Assembly (NCBI GenBank): GCA_024235175.1
Contig: JACKMX010000004.1
Location: forward strand, 248,001 to 312,000
Length of the DNA stretch: 64,000 nt
Source: Chromatiaceae bacterium
GTDB lineage: Bacteria > Pseudomonadota > Gammaproteobacteria > Chromatiales > Chromatiaceae
Direction of reading: 5' to 3'
Part shown: in pieces, positions 16,639 through 24,954 of the stretch
Layout of the letters: each line of letters opens with the position of its first letter
Numbering within the stretch: position 1 is the first letter of the stretch
Position numbers and translations under genes: made by a program
Notes under the pieces: model-generated
The model's input: the letters and a program-made list of their open reading frames with translations, nothing else
The model's database searches: none
Told to the model about the DNA's origin: nothing

Positions 16639-17970
16639 ATGCAATGTAGCAGACACCGCCTGCCGACAGAGGAGCTCATCGGGGTCCTGGCCTGCCTGGA
16701 GTATCGCGCAGGGGATTTGGGCGGATTTCTCGATGAGATCGCACAAGGATTCAGTCGCGTTCTCGGCGTCGACTGGAGCGTCGTCACGCTGTTGGAGCGG
16801 GACCAGCGCTATACTGTGGCAGGTGACTCGGCGGCCGGCCGCACTAACGGCGAAGCGCTATTCAACCTGCACGGCACCGTCACAGCGCACGTTATTGACA
16901 GCGCCGAGCCGTATTGTGTGGCCGATGCCCGTATGGATCCGGAATCCGGTTCAATGCCCGCAGGTTTCAATGCCTATCTGGGAGTGCCTTTAAAGACGGC
17001 GGCCGGAGAGATCATCGGCACCGTCTGCTCCTTTGTCCGCAGTGTGTGTCAATTTGATGAGCGGGATATCGCGGTTGCGCGGGTCTTCGCGGCCCGCGCC
17101 GCAGCGGCAATCGAACAGCACCGGTCAACCCTGGCGCTTGCCGCTTACAATGATCAACTCGAGCTGGCGATAGAACGCCGCACCTCGGAATTGCGTGCCG
17201 CGCAGCAGCAGCTGATCCAGCGCGAGCGGCTGGCGGCGATCGGTGAGTTCTCTGCCAAGATCGTGCACGAAGTGCGATCACCCCTGTCGACCATGATGAT
17301 GGCGCTGGACCATTTGCACCAGCTGGAGCTTCCGCAAACGTCGAAACGGCGGTTGACTCTCGCGCAGGAGGAGGCGGGGCGGCTGAACCGCCTGCTGGGT
17401 GAGATTTTAAGCTACGCCACCCCAGGCGCCGGACGCAGGGAGTGGGTGGATGTCAACGCACTCGTACAGCAGACTGTTGCTGCATTCAACGATGCCGCAA
17501 ACGGACGCTTCGGTGCGCAGCGGATCAGCTGCCGATGCGACATCGGACGGCCGGGCGTGACAGCCAATCCGGACAAGCTGCGCCAGCTGCTGATCAATCT
17601 GTTGAGCAATGCCTGCGACGCCTCCCCGGTCGGCACGGAGGTCACAATCGAAACTCGCGAGGTGGACGCTCAGGGCATGATGGGCATTTGTATAAGCAAC
17701 CATGCAGGTGACATCCGATTGGAGTGCGACCTGATGTCCGAACCCTTCTACTCGACCAAGCCACAGGGTACCGGGCTCGGTCTGGCGATTGTAAAGGGGA
17801 TAGTCGATGCCCTCCAGGGCAGCTTCTCGATAGTGCAGGAGTTAACCGGCAGGGTTACCGTACTGGTGATGTTGCCGGCTTCGGCAGAGGGGACCGATGC
17901 GGCATCCATCGATGCAGAAAGTTGCCATAGGGAACAGAGTTTACGCGGTATTTCGTGTGTAGCTACCTGA
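16639..17970 (+). CDS. Soluble GAF-domain sensor histidine kinase
   Basis: A 443-residue cytosolic kinase without membrane segments. A GAF sensor domain spans about residues 25-165 (GFNAYLGVPLKTAAGEIIGTVC). A coiled-coil linker follows, then a dimerisation/phosphoacceptor helix with the H-box KIVHEVRSPLS near residue 212. The ATPase domain has the N-box NLLSNACDAS and the G2 box GTGLGLAIVKG. No response regulator is adjacent, so it is an orphan kinase here. GGAG lies seven bases before the ATG. The preceding cytochrome P460 gene is on the same strand but separated by a terminator and a repeat, so co-transcription is unlikely. Confidence 0.9.
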   Translation: MQCSRHRLPTEELIGVLACLEYRAGDLGGFLDEIAQGFSRVLGVDWSVVTLLERDQRYTVAGDSAAGRTNGEALFNLHGTVTAHVIDSAEPYCVADARMDPESGSMPAGFNAYLGVPLKTAAGEIIGTVCSFVRSVCQFDERDIAVARVFAARAAAAIEQHRSTLALAAYNDQLELAIERRTSELRAAQQQLIQRERLAAIGEFSAKIVHEVRSPLSTMMMALDHLHQLELPQTSKRRLTLAQEEAGRLNRLLGEILSYATPGAGRREWVDVNALVQQTVAAFNDAANGRFGAQRISCRCDIGRPGVTANPDKLRQLLINLLSNACDASPVGTEVTIETREVDAQGMMGICISNHAGDIRLECDLMSEPFYSTKPQGTGLGLAIVKGIVDALQGSFSIVQELTGRVTVLVMLPASAEGTDAASIDAESCHREQSLRGISCVAT

Positions 17971-17984
17971 GTGCGGTTGCACGC

Positions 17985-18446
17985 CTACACAACCATCAGT
18001 TCGTAGGTTGTGTATCGGTCGCCCAGAAGTTCGGTCGTATACACCTTCCGGGCTATCCTGCGCAGGAATCTGTATTCAGGCCGGGTATGCAGCAGATGCA
18101 GGAACACCTTCTCATGGCCGAGCACCCTGGCCCATCCCATGACGTCACGAAATATTCGGGGTCCCAGCCCCCACTGGTTTTCGTCGATGACAATGGCGAT
18201 CTCATATCCGTTTCCATCAAACTGTATACCACACCAGCCGGCAAGCCGGCCGTCGACCAGGAGTGCCCTCACCTTGCAGCCTTGCCGGGAGCCCTCCTCT
18301 ATCTTGGTTCTTATCCAATGCTTCACCCTGTCGACTGTGAAAAGCTCATGCCCTGTCAGGTGCTCTCTTATCCGCTCCCCGTTCAGTAATACCGCAAGCT
18401 CTGCCGCATCCACCCGGTCCAGTCGTATGTACTCCAAGCGTCTCAT
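17985..18446 (-). CDS. GNAT-family acetyltransferase
   Basis: About 153 residues. It starts MRRLEYIRLDRVDAAELAVLLN. The core shows ALLVDGRLAGWCGIQF, then IAIVIDENQWGLGPRIFRDVMGWA, which fits the acetyl-CoA-binding strand-loop-helix of GNAT enzymes (here QWGLG in place of the usual QxxGxG/A). ATG codons at 18452 and 18446 are both possible; GAGG favours 18446. The gene begins about 30 bases after the stop of the second TIR-FHIPEP gene and is probably the third cistron of that operon. Its substrate is unknown; self-modification or modification of the TIR proteins is speculation. Confidence 0.78.
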   Translation of the reverse strand: MRRLEYIRLDRVDAAELAVLLNGERIREHLTGHELFTVDRVKHWIRTKIEEGSRQGCKVRALLVDGRLAGWCGIQFDGNGYEIAIVIDENQWGLGPRIFRDVMGWARVLGHEKVFLHLLHTRPEYRFLRRIARKVYTTELLGDRYTTYELMVV

Positions 18447-18475
18447 ATGCATATCCCTCGCCGTGCACGCCAGAA

Positions 18476-20062
18476 TCAACCCCAGAGCAGCTTGTCGCCG
18501 ACCCTCACTCCGCGCCGGCCATGGAACCCATCGAGACTGATCCGCCCGACCGGCTGTACCTCGACATCCGGCAAAAGTTCATTGTAGCTCAGCACATGCA
18601 GCGCCGGCATGGACGCAGCCACAAGCCGCCGCATGACAGCGCGAATCTCGAGCAGGGTCAGAATCTGGGGGAGCTGCGTATCGTCCGGGAACGCAGACAG
18701 TGGCTCGCGGATCGCCTGCAGGATGCTCTGCAGGCGGGATGGATCGAGCTGCAGATAGCTGCCGGTCGCCGTGCGCCGGATCGCGCGGCGTATGGTCTCC
18801 TCTATGGTGGGATCCAGCAGCAGTACGATCAGCCGCCTGCTTCCCCGGCTAAGACGGTGCGTAATTTCACGCTGCAGAGCTGCGCGGGCGTACTCGACGA
18901 GCAGCAATGGATCCTGCTCGCTGCGTCCATAGTCCGCCAGCGCCATGAGGATGCTCCGCAGGTTGCGCACGCACACTCCCTCGGCAACGAGACGACGCAG
19001 CACATCCGCCAGTACAAACAGTGGCACAGTCTTCGGCACACTCTCCTCAACGAGTCGCGGATAGGCTGCCTCGACCTGCCGCAGTATGGCGGCGACCTCA
19101 CTGACCCCCAGGAACGCCACCGCCCGGCGTCTCAGTGCGGCGGATAGGGACAATACAAGAAAACCGGGGATATCCCAGGTGGTCAGTCCACTCGCCTGAA
19201 CGGCCTCTGCCTCCGACGCCGGAATCCACGCGCACTCGCTTTCGTTCGCTGGATTGATGCCCGGTATCGCGCTGATCCCCCGGGCAGACATCGCATGGAC
19301 ACTGTCGTTGACGAGCACTGCATCGGGATACACCGAATGCTGACTCTCAGGAACCCCGTTGATAAGGATACGGAACGCCAAGGGCGGCAGGCTGGCCATC
19401 TCCATCAGCCGCACGGCGGGAAACCTGACTCCCAGCTCAAAGTAGAGGCCGTCACGCATCATCGTCTGCCAGGAGTCGACCCATGCATCAACATCGTCTC
19501 GCGGCACCCGCTGCGCGAGCCCGCTGCCGATCTCGACCAGGACCGAGTGCCCCGGAGCGGTCGCATTGACGCCCAGCTGCTCAGCGCTCCGGCCGGCACC
19601 GGCCATAATCGGCGGTAAAGAGATATGGGTGTCGCCTGTCAACGCCTTCACGGTCTCGATCAGTCTCTGCATTTCTTCATCCCGATCGATACCGTGCAGG
19701 TTGGCGAAGCTGCGATTGCGCAGAAACTCAGGCACTGCATCGAGTTCGCCGTCGCACCAAGCGGGCAACACCGGAATCCCCCTGGCGCAGGCCAGGTCAA
19801 AAATGGATCGTTTCCATGCATCATTGACCCAGGTTCCAGTGACCCCGGATGGCGTCAGCAGGGGAATAACGCAGTCGACTCCATCGATGCCGGTGTCGAT
19901 GGCCGCTGACGGCGACAGCCCTGCGCCGCCAATCCAGGGGTCATACCGCAGCCGCATGCCGCAGCGGCCGAGCTGCCGCGCGATCTCCCGCGCTTGTTCC
20001 GCATACGCATCGCTGAACGACAGCAGGACACAGGTCGGATGCCGGTTGGATCCCAGGCTCAT
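18476..20062 (-). CDS. TIR-like domain fused to FlhA/SctV C-terminal (FHIPEP) domain, NADase glutamate lost
   Basis: A 528-residue soluble protein. Residues ~8-140 form a TIR-like fold (CVLLSFSDAYAEQAREIARQL, then VDCVIPLLTPSGVTGTWVNDAW). At the position where NADase TIRs have the catalytic Glu (the WVxxE motif), this protein reads WVNDA, with Ala at residue 82, so catalysis is doubtful. Residues ~172-510 follow the cytoplasmic domain of FlhA: FELGVRFPAVRL, then LVEESVPKTVPLFVLADVLRRLVAEGV, NLRSILMALADYGRSEQDPLLLVEYARAAL, and ALHVLSYNELLPDVEVQPVG. The FlhA membrane part is absent and no flagellar or type III genes are nearby. Its ATG overlaps the upstream paralogue by four bases. Confidence 0.85.
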   Translation of the reverse strand: MSLGSNRHPTCVLLSFSDAYAEQAREIARQLGRCGMRLRYDPWIGGAGLSPSAAIDTGIDGVDCVIPLLTPSGVTGTWVNDAWKRSIFDLACARGIPVLPAWCDGELDAVPEFLRNRSFANLHGIDRDEEMQRLIETVKALTGDTHISLPPIMAGAGRSAEQLGVNATAPGHSVLVEIGSGLAQRVPRDDVDAWVDSWQTMMRDGLYFELGVRFPAVRLMEMASLPPLAFRILINGVPESQHSVYPDAVLVNDSVHAMSARGISAIPGINPANESECAWIPASEAEAVQASGLTTWDIPGFLVLSLSAALRRRAVAFLGVSEVAAILRQVEAAYPRLVEESVPKTVPLFVLADVLRRLVAEGVCVRNLRSILMALADYGRSEQDPLLLVEYARAALQREITHRLSRGSRRLIVLLLDPTIEETIRRAIRRTATGSYLQLDPSRLQSILQAIREPLSAFPDDTQLPQILTLLEIRAVMRRLVAASMPALHVLSYNELLPDVEVQPVGRISLDGFHGRRGVRVGDKLLWG

Positions 20063-21615
20063 GATCCGTCTCCTCCGGTATTACCGATCATCGGCCTGCC
20101 GCCTGTGCAGAATGCAATGACGCCCTCCACACGCAGCTCTACGCCGGCGGCGATCTCCGCCCGTGAGAGCACCTGCAGCAGGGAAAATTCGAGGCTCACC
20201 AGCCGGCGCATGAATCGCCTGATGCGGGTATCGGTGACGAGCAGCGGCACACCGGCTGATCCGGGCCCCAGCCCGGTCAGGCAATCGCGGACTGCGGAGA
20301 GGATGGCCTGCGTCGCTTCCGGTGCCAGCTGCAGGTAGGGTCCCCCGTCGGTTTGCAGGATGGAATCCACCATCTGCGACTCGATCTCCCGGTGCAGCTC
20401 AAGTACAGAAAGCTGGTTCCGGCCGCCGGTGAAACGCATCGTAATCTGTTCGGCGAGCGCATGTCTGATCTGCTCCACCAGGAGGAGAGTGTCGCGGCTC
20501 TCCCGGTATTTCACTCCGCGCCGCCGCACCGCATCGAGAATGCGGCCCATGTCGCCTATACCTATGCCCTCCTCCACGAGTTGCCTCAGAGCCAGTGTCA
20601 GCTCAATCCAGGAGATGCCGGCCGGGACGGTGGCATCGACAAGCTCGGGCACTGTCTCCCGGAACGAGCTGACGAGACGATGCACACCATCCATGTCGAG
20701 GAACAAGGATGCCTGGCGACGGATTAGCGACCGCAGGGCCAGCGCAATGTATTCGAGGGTGTCCCAGCTCTCGATGCCCATCCCGGTGGCAGCGGTGCGG
20801 TCGGCGGCGTCAATGCGGGAAACGGCAAGGGTGGTGATCACGTCTTCGTAAGGTACTGCCCGAATACCCTGTGCGGCCAGGACGTCAACCGCAGCAGCCG
20901 CCAGCACCTCCGCGCGACCCAGTTCGAACATCGCCTCCGGCACCTCGTCGATGCTGATGAGCACGGCGCGCGGCGGCATCTCCGATGTCACCCCGCGCAC
21001 GCGGATACCGGGAAAAGGAAAGCCGAACTCAGCCCGCAGATCGTCACGCAGTTGGCGGGCCAGCACATCGAGAAAACGGTTGTGCCCCACGCCGTCCGGC
21101 TCGAACAGCGGAATCAGCTCTGCGCCGACCTCCAGCGTAATCGGGGTAAGAATCGGCACCATTGGCACCGCGGGATCATCGGCGACAAGCTCCGCATCGG
21201 GGACGGCAATAGCGGCCTCCTCAGCGTAATGGCGCAGGATCTCTAGCAGATGTCTGAATCCGAGCGGATAGCCGCCTCCGGCAATATCCGCATAGCTGCG
21301 CTGAGCCAGGAAATCCGGGATCTCACAAACTTCGCCCCGGACCGGGATGATGGCGATGCGTTCACTCCTGGCCTCGACCTCGAACTTGTGGCGCCACTCA
21401 CGCTCGACCCAGTTTGACCCAACGCTTTGCCGGGTCAGAAGTACGATCACGAACTGGGAATCGTGCAGTCCCTGCTCGATCTTCTGCTCGAACATCTCGC
21501 CAACCCGAATCTCCCATTGATCGAGCCAGACGTCGACGTTCGCCGCCTGCAGGTCCCCGGCCAACCGGCGGGCCAGGACCTTGTCAGCACTACTGTGGGA
21601 GAGAAAAACCTTCAT
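20059..21615 (-). CDS. TIR domain fused to FlhA/SctV C-terminal (FHIPEP) domain, NADase glutamate present
   Basis: A 518-residue soluble protein. The TIR domain covers residues 1-135: MKVFLSHSSADKVLARRLAGDL, VDVWLDQWEIRVGEMF, FVIVLLTRQSVGSNWVEREW. Glu-73 in WVERE matches the position of the catalytic glutamate in NAD-cleaving TIR domains (WVHKE in SARM1). Residues ~158-510 match the FlhA cytoplasmic domain: LEVGAELIPLF, FGFPFPGIRVRG, ALRQLVEEGIGIGDMGRILDAVRR, LLLVEQIRHALAEQIT, then LLQVLSRAEI. FlhA cytoplasmic domains form nonameric rings, so an oligomerisation or chaperone-docking role for this half is plausible. It is the first gene of a three-gene operon with its paralogue and a GNAT gene. 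Confidence 0.87.
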   Translation of the reverse strand: MKVFLSHSSADKVLARRLAGDLQAANVDVWLDQWEIRVGEMFEQKIEQGLHDSQFVIVLLTRQSVGSNWVEREWRHKFEVEARSERIAIIPVRGEVCEIPDFLAQRSYADIAGGGYPLGFRHLLEILRHYAEEAAIAVPDAELVADDPAVPMVPILTPITLEVGAELIPLFEPDGVGHNRFLDVLARQLRDDLRAEFGFPFPGIRVRGVTSEMPPRAVLISIDEVPEAMFELGRAEVLAAAAVDVLAAQGIRAVPYEDVITTLAVSRIDAADRTAATGMGIESWDTLEYIALALRSLIRRQASLFLDMDGVHRLVSSFRETVPELVDATVPAGISWIELTLALRQLVEEGIGIGDMGRILDAVRRRGVKYRESRDTLLLVEQIRHALAEQITMRFTGGRNQLSVLELHREIESQMVDSILQTDGGPYLQLAPEATQAILSAVRDCLTGLGPGSAGVPLLVTDTRIRRFMRRLVSLEFSLLQVLSRAEIAAGVELRVEGVIAFCTGGRPMIGNTGGDGS

Positions 21616-21688
21616 GAATTAGAGAATCGGATTCAATCTCATAATGTTCAGAAGAGAGTAAAGTTCGGTGACAACGAATACTGGTGGC

Positions 21689-21914
21689 CAGTGCTGTCCC
21701 ACAAACTCCCTCTCCCTCCGGGAGAGGGTTGGGGTGAGGGAATCTAATATTGCTAAGTTACTGTTTTTGTATATCCCCTCATCCTGTCCTTCTCCCTCGG
21801 GGAGAAGGGACCGCAATTTGATGATTTTCATGTCAATGAAACGATTGGCGGTGGTTTCATATACAGAATTCAAGGACTTGTACAAAGCCTCCAAATGTTA
21901 ATGGGACAGCACTG
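21689..21914. mobile_element. MITE copy A (13-bp TIR, 9-bp target duplication)
   Basis: A 226-bp non-coding element with terminal inverted repeats CAGTGCTGTCCCA / TGGGACAGCACTG. It is flanked by a perfect 9-bp direct repeat ACTGGTGGC (21680-21688 and 21915-21923). Internal hairpins consist of CCCTCTCCCTCCGGGAGAGGG and CTTCTCCCTCGGGGAGAAG. Further copies lie at 28971 and 44276 in this window. No transposase is encoded, so it must be moved in trans. It sits between the TIR operon and the PEP-CTERM gene; the rest of 21616-22004 shows nothing else. Confidence 0.92.
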
Positions 21915-22004
21915 ACTGGTGGCAATACGCAACCGGTCCGGATAATTGCCGTCCAACGCTAGGTTGAGTCGTATAACAGCGTTCAACCAAGTCTGCGCAA
22001 GCCC

Positions 22005-22532
22005 TTATCCAGTTGTCCGTCTTCTCCAGCCGGTAAACCCGAGTAACACGAGCGCCGATCCAAAAAGAGGAAGCCCGGCCGGAATGGGTACTGCCGATAT
22101 CGCAAACGTGCCGGTTCCCGTTAAAATCGAGTTGCCTTGTAAATCCAGCGTATAAATTTCGTATTCGGATGGTTCCAAAAACGTATAGGAATGAAAGGTG
22201 AAAAAGTCAAATCCAATAAGCTCTTCCGGCTGCTTTGTATACGATTGAAAAAAATCATTGGCATTTGACAGCACGTCAAAGAGATATAATTCCTCATCGT
22301 CGAAGGGTGGCGGATATGTAGGTGTCAGGATGATTCCATTCAGCACCGGCCCAAAATCGACTGGAATGTCGGATAATCTCTCTGCTCCGGGCGTATCATC
22401 GTAGGTAAACCTGCCTGCCCCATCCGGACCCAGGGTGGCGGTAAAAAGAATTTCGTACTCTGTGACGGCCGCCTGAACATGCATAGCCAACAAGAGACTC
22501 AAGCCGAGCAGTATGCTAATGGTGGCTCTCAT
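22005..22532 (-). CDS. Secreted protein with PEP-CTERM-like sorting tail
   Basis: A 175-residue protein with signal peptide MRATISILLGLSLLLAMHVQA and a mature beta-rich domain. The C-terminus is VPIPAGLPLFGSALVLLGF, a hydrophobic helix, followed by a Trp-Arg-Arg-Arg tail. This is the VPxPA variant of exosortase-type PEP-CTERM sorting signals, so the protein should be exported and processed by an exosortase/EpsH system elsewhere in the genome. Its function is unknown; such proteins are usually linked to biofilm matrix. I chose the internal ATG at 22532 because AAGGAG then lies six bases upstream. It stands alone. Confidence 0.8.
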   Translation of the reverse strand: MRATISILLGLSLLLAMHVQAAVTEYEILFTATLGPDGAGRFTYDDTPGAERLSDIPVDFGPVLNGIILTPTYPPPFDDEELYLFDVLSNANDFFQSYTKQPEELIGFDFFTFHSYTFLEPSEYEIYTLDLQGNSILTGTGTFAISAVPIPAGLPLFGSALVLLGFTGWRRRTTG

Positions 22533-22638
22533 AAACATCTCCTTCTGTTTTTATTGGAAGGAAGACACCTTCCTAAGCCTATAGGATAAAAAATGGCAAC
22601 CACTTAACCATTCATCCCAGACGCACCTCCACATACCG

Positions 22639-22813
22639 GCACAATTGCGACAGCATTTAACAGAATACTGCCACAAAAGGCAATGACAAAATGCCGGGGT
22701 TCAGTTTCAACCCAATTGGGACGAACATACTAAAAACAGGCGACTAAGCCACCCATGGAAATGCAGACTCCGGCGGCTCCGGCAGGTAGCATAATCGTAA
22801 AAATCTCATACAC
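22639..22813 (-). pseudogene. Remnant of the N-terminal part of a ZIP-family transporter gene
   Basis: About 175 bases that resemble 45255-45430, the 5' part of the ZIP gene on the same strand. Shared runs include GGCAATGACAAAATGCC, CAGACTCCGGCGG and ATCTCATACACTTT (plus-strand reading). Even the GTGTATGAG start and its GGGAA upstream context are kept. The reading frame is broken by indels, and nothing corresponding to the remaining ~180 codons follows. The rest of 22533-22926 holds no gene that I can support. Confidence 0.75.
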
Positions 22814-22926
22814 TTTGTTCCCGCCTGCCCGTTTGAATCCGGAACAACATCCGATCCTTGAACACGCAGTGCAATCCGTTCCGAAATTCTGAGCCGTTAG
22901 AAGCGGATATCTATACTAAACCTTAT

Positions 22927-23670
22927 CTATCCGATCTGACCAAACCAGGGAAAGGTCTTCAGCAGCCAGATCGAGACAGCGCTCAGATAACCGGTGATCA
23001 TCGCTAGCCCCATGAGCATCAGGAGCACACCGGCACCGAGGTGCAACACCCGCCCGTGTCGTCGGAGGAATCCCGCGTGATGGAGGAAGCGATTGGTAAA
23101 AAGTGCTGCGAGGATAAAGGGAACTCCCAATCCCAGTGAATAGATCGTTAGCAGTGCGGTGCCGTCGCTGACCAGGCCCGACGTCGCACTGAGCGTCAAT
23201 ATCGCACCGAGAATCGGACCGATGCAAGGTGTCCAGCCGAAGGCAAAAGCTAGCCCAAGAAGATAAGCAGCAGTTGGTCGGCTGCCTGGGATATTTCCGT
23301 AAAACCTGAACTCCCGCTGCAGCCAGTTAGGCTTGATCACGCCCGCCATGAACAGACCGAACAAGATGACAATCACACCGCCAATAATATTGAGCTCATA
23401 ACGGTAGGCAGACAACCAACGTCCAATCAGGCTGGCACTGGCACCGAAGGCGATAAAGACCGTGGAAAAACCGAGTATGAAACAGAGACTCAAGCCAATG
23501 ACTGTCAGTGTCTCACGTGAAGATAGTTGACGGCCCTTCATCTCGTCCAGAGACTGCCCACCGATATAGGAGAGATAACCCGGCACCAGCGGCAGCACGC
23601 AGGGGGAGAGAAAAGAGACCAGGCCCGCGCCGAAAGCCGACAGCACCCCGATACCGGATATTTCCAACAT
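22927..23670 (-). CDS. ccdA: Cytochrome c biogenesis/thiol-electron carrier protein CcdA family
   Basis: A 247-residue membrane protein with six predicted helices. The first redox cysteine is in SFLSPCVLPLVPGYLSY and the second in GWTPCIGPILGAIL, the paired-Cys layout of CcdA/DsbD transmembrane domains. It moves electrons from cytosolic thioredoxin to periplasmic thiols, for cytochrome c maturation or repair of oxidised proteins. GGGAGG lies seven bases before the ATG. It is the last gene of a minus-strand group with two c-type cytochromes and a TVP38-like protein, consistent with supply of reducing power for heme attachment. Confidence 0.93.
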   Translation of the reverse strand: MLEISGIGVLSAFGAGLVSFLSPCVLPLVPGYLSYIGGQSLDEMKGRQLSSRETLTVIGLSLCFILGFSTVFIAFGASASLIGRWLSAYRYELNIIGGVIVILFGLFMAGVIKPNWLQREFRFYGNIPGSRPTAAYLLGLAFAFGWTPCIGPILGAILTLSATSGLVSDGTALLTIYSLGLGVPFILAALFTNRFLHHAGFLRRHGRVLHLGAGVLLMLMGLAMITGYLSAVSIWLLKTFPWFGQIG

Positions 23671-23684
23671 CCGTTACCTCCCCA

Positions 23685-24506
23685 TCACATACATTGCATA
23701 TGCTTCGGCCCCTGGCAATCCAACTCCCTTTTTCCCCACAGGCTTTTCATATAGGCAATCAGATCCACCGCGTCCTGTTTGGTCAACCCTTGTTTGCTCC
23801 AGGCCGGCATCCTCTCCGTCCGTTGTGAGCCTTCCAGGATCATCTGGACCAAGGCTTCGTCGGTGTGATGCCAGGCGTGCGCAGAATAATCGAGCGCCGG
23901 TGCCATGATATATTTTTCGCTGGTCAGAGCTTCCAGTGTATAGGTCTCACCCACTCCCTCCAGGCCATGGCAACTCTGACAATATGTGGTGAATAACTTT
24001 TCCCCTTGCACGGCCGATGGCGTCAGTGTGCGATTACCTGGGTAAGTCTTTTGCCAACTGGCTCCGCCATCATCCGACAAGATTATTTTGCCGAACTGAT
24101 TCAGACCAACGAGCCTGTTTGGCTCATCCGCGGCTGCCGTTAACTGGGTCAGTACCTGGCCGCCAAACTGATTACCGACCGGTCTCCACATGGGTTCATT
24201 GCTTCGGATGCGCAACAACCCCTTGGCCACCACAAATGCATAGAGCGAACCATCCGCCGTTGTATTGATCATCGTCGCCGGAAGCTTGAACGGATAGGAG
24301 AGATTCCACGTTCGACCCTCATCGCGACTGACAAAAAGGCCCTTGTCCGTAGCCGCATGGAGCTGAGGCGTTGTACCGGTATATTGGGCGACCCCCTTGG
24401 GCTTTGGGAGATTCTCCAGCGTTACTGTCTCTGCCCGGGAAACAGAGGTCAGCAGCGTGCAACAGAGCGCTGTCAAATGCACGAGGTTTCTTAATTGTAT
24501 TGGCAT
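23685..24506 (-). CDS. Beta-propeller-like (BNR) domain fused to a C-terminal cytochrome c
   Basis: About 273 residues with a signal peptide (HLTALCCTLLTSVSRA). The N-terminal ~150 residues contain two sialidase/BNR-type Asp-box motifs (KGLFVSRDEGRTWN and KIILSDDGGASWQK). The C-terminal ~100 residues are a class I cytochrome c with CQSCH and a distal Met in ERMPAW. Signature words of cbb3- or SorB-like diheme proteins are absent. It is probably a periplasmic electron-transfer protein in which the partial propeller acts as a docking face. The ATG at 24506 is preferred; a TTG four codons earlier is possible. The downstream gene is ccdA after 14 bases. Confidence 0.8.
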   Translation of the reverse strand: MPIQLRNLVHLTALCCTLLTSVSRAETVTLENLPKPKGVAQYTGTTPQLHAATDKGLFVSRDEGRTWNLSYPFKLPATMINTTADGSLYAFVVAKGLLRIRSNEPMWRPVGNQFGGQVLTQLTAAADEPNRLVGLNQFGKIILSDDGGASWQKTYPGNRTLTPSAVQGEKLFTTYCQSCHGLEGVGETYTLEALTSEKYIMAPALDYSAHAWHHTDEALVQMILEGSQRTERMPAWSKQGLTKQDAVDLIAYMKSLWGKRELDCQGPKHMQCM

Positions 24507-24534
24507 TGTTTTTCTCAACGATTGTTATGAGTAA

Positions 24535-24930
24535 TTATTGAATACCTGCTTTGCGTTGTTCACGACGTACATAGGCGATAATGTGTTGCGTCGCTTCCGG
24601 TGACACATCCGGAACCGGCTGCATGTCGCCGAATGCCCAATGATGGGAACGCACCCCGTCCTTCACCGCCATGTGGAATGCCAGATCCGCGTGATGACTC
24701 GGACTATAGGTCTGGTGAATCAGGGGCGGGCCCTGCTGTGTCCCCAAGCCATCCTGTCCGTGGCAGGATGCACAGTATTGCTTGAAATCCGTGCTCCCCT
24801 GTTCCGCATCACCTTTGAATCCGACCGGCGGCAGATGCAATGCAATGCGGCGTTGCTCCGGGTCCGGTTGCTCACAGGCATAGATCAGCAGCGGCATAAG
24901 CAGGACAAAATAGATTTTCAGACGCATCAT
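24535..24930 (-). CDS. Lipoprotein cytochrome c
   Basis: A 131-residue protein with a lipoprotein signal (FVLLMPLLIYAC) and one heme c motif, CASCH, followed by GQDGLGTQQGPPL. The likely axial Met is in FGDMQPVPDVSPEATQHIIAYVR, as in small class I cytochromes. It should be anchored to the periplasmic face of a membrane. It precedes the BNR-cytochrome gene by ~30 bases and follows the TVP38-like gene by ~24 bases. The pair of cytochromes plus CcdA suggests a small periplasmic electron chain accompanying the copper genes upstream. Confidence 0.85.
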   Translation of the reverse strand: MMRLKIYFVLLMPLLIYACEQPDPEQRRIALHLPPVGFKGDAEQGSTDFKQYCASCHGQDGLGTQQGPPLIHQTYSPSHHADLAFHMAVKDGVRSHHWAFGDMQPVPDVSPEATQHIIAYVRREQRKAGIQ

Positions 24931-24954
24931 TTCTTCTTTGTCAGGCCATCGAGT

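Noticed and set aside
17986..18014. TACACAACC/GGTTGTGTA inverted repeat
   Set aside because: Lies within the 3' end of the GNAT coding region and has no T-tract; could be a terminator for the convergent kinase gene but is not convincing.
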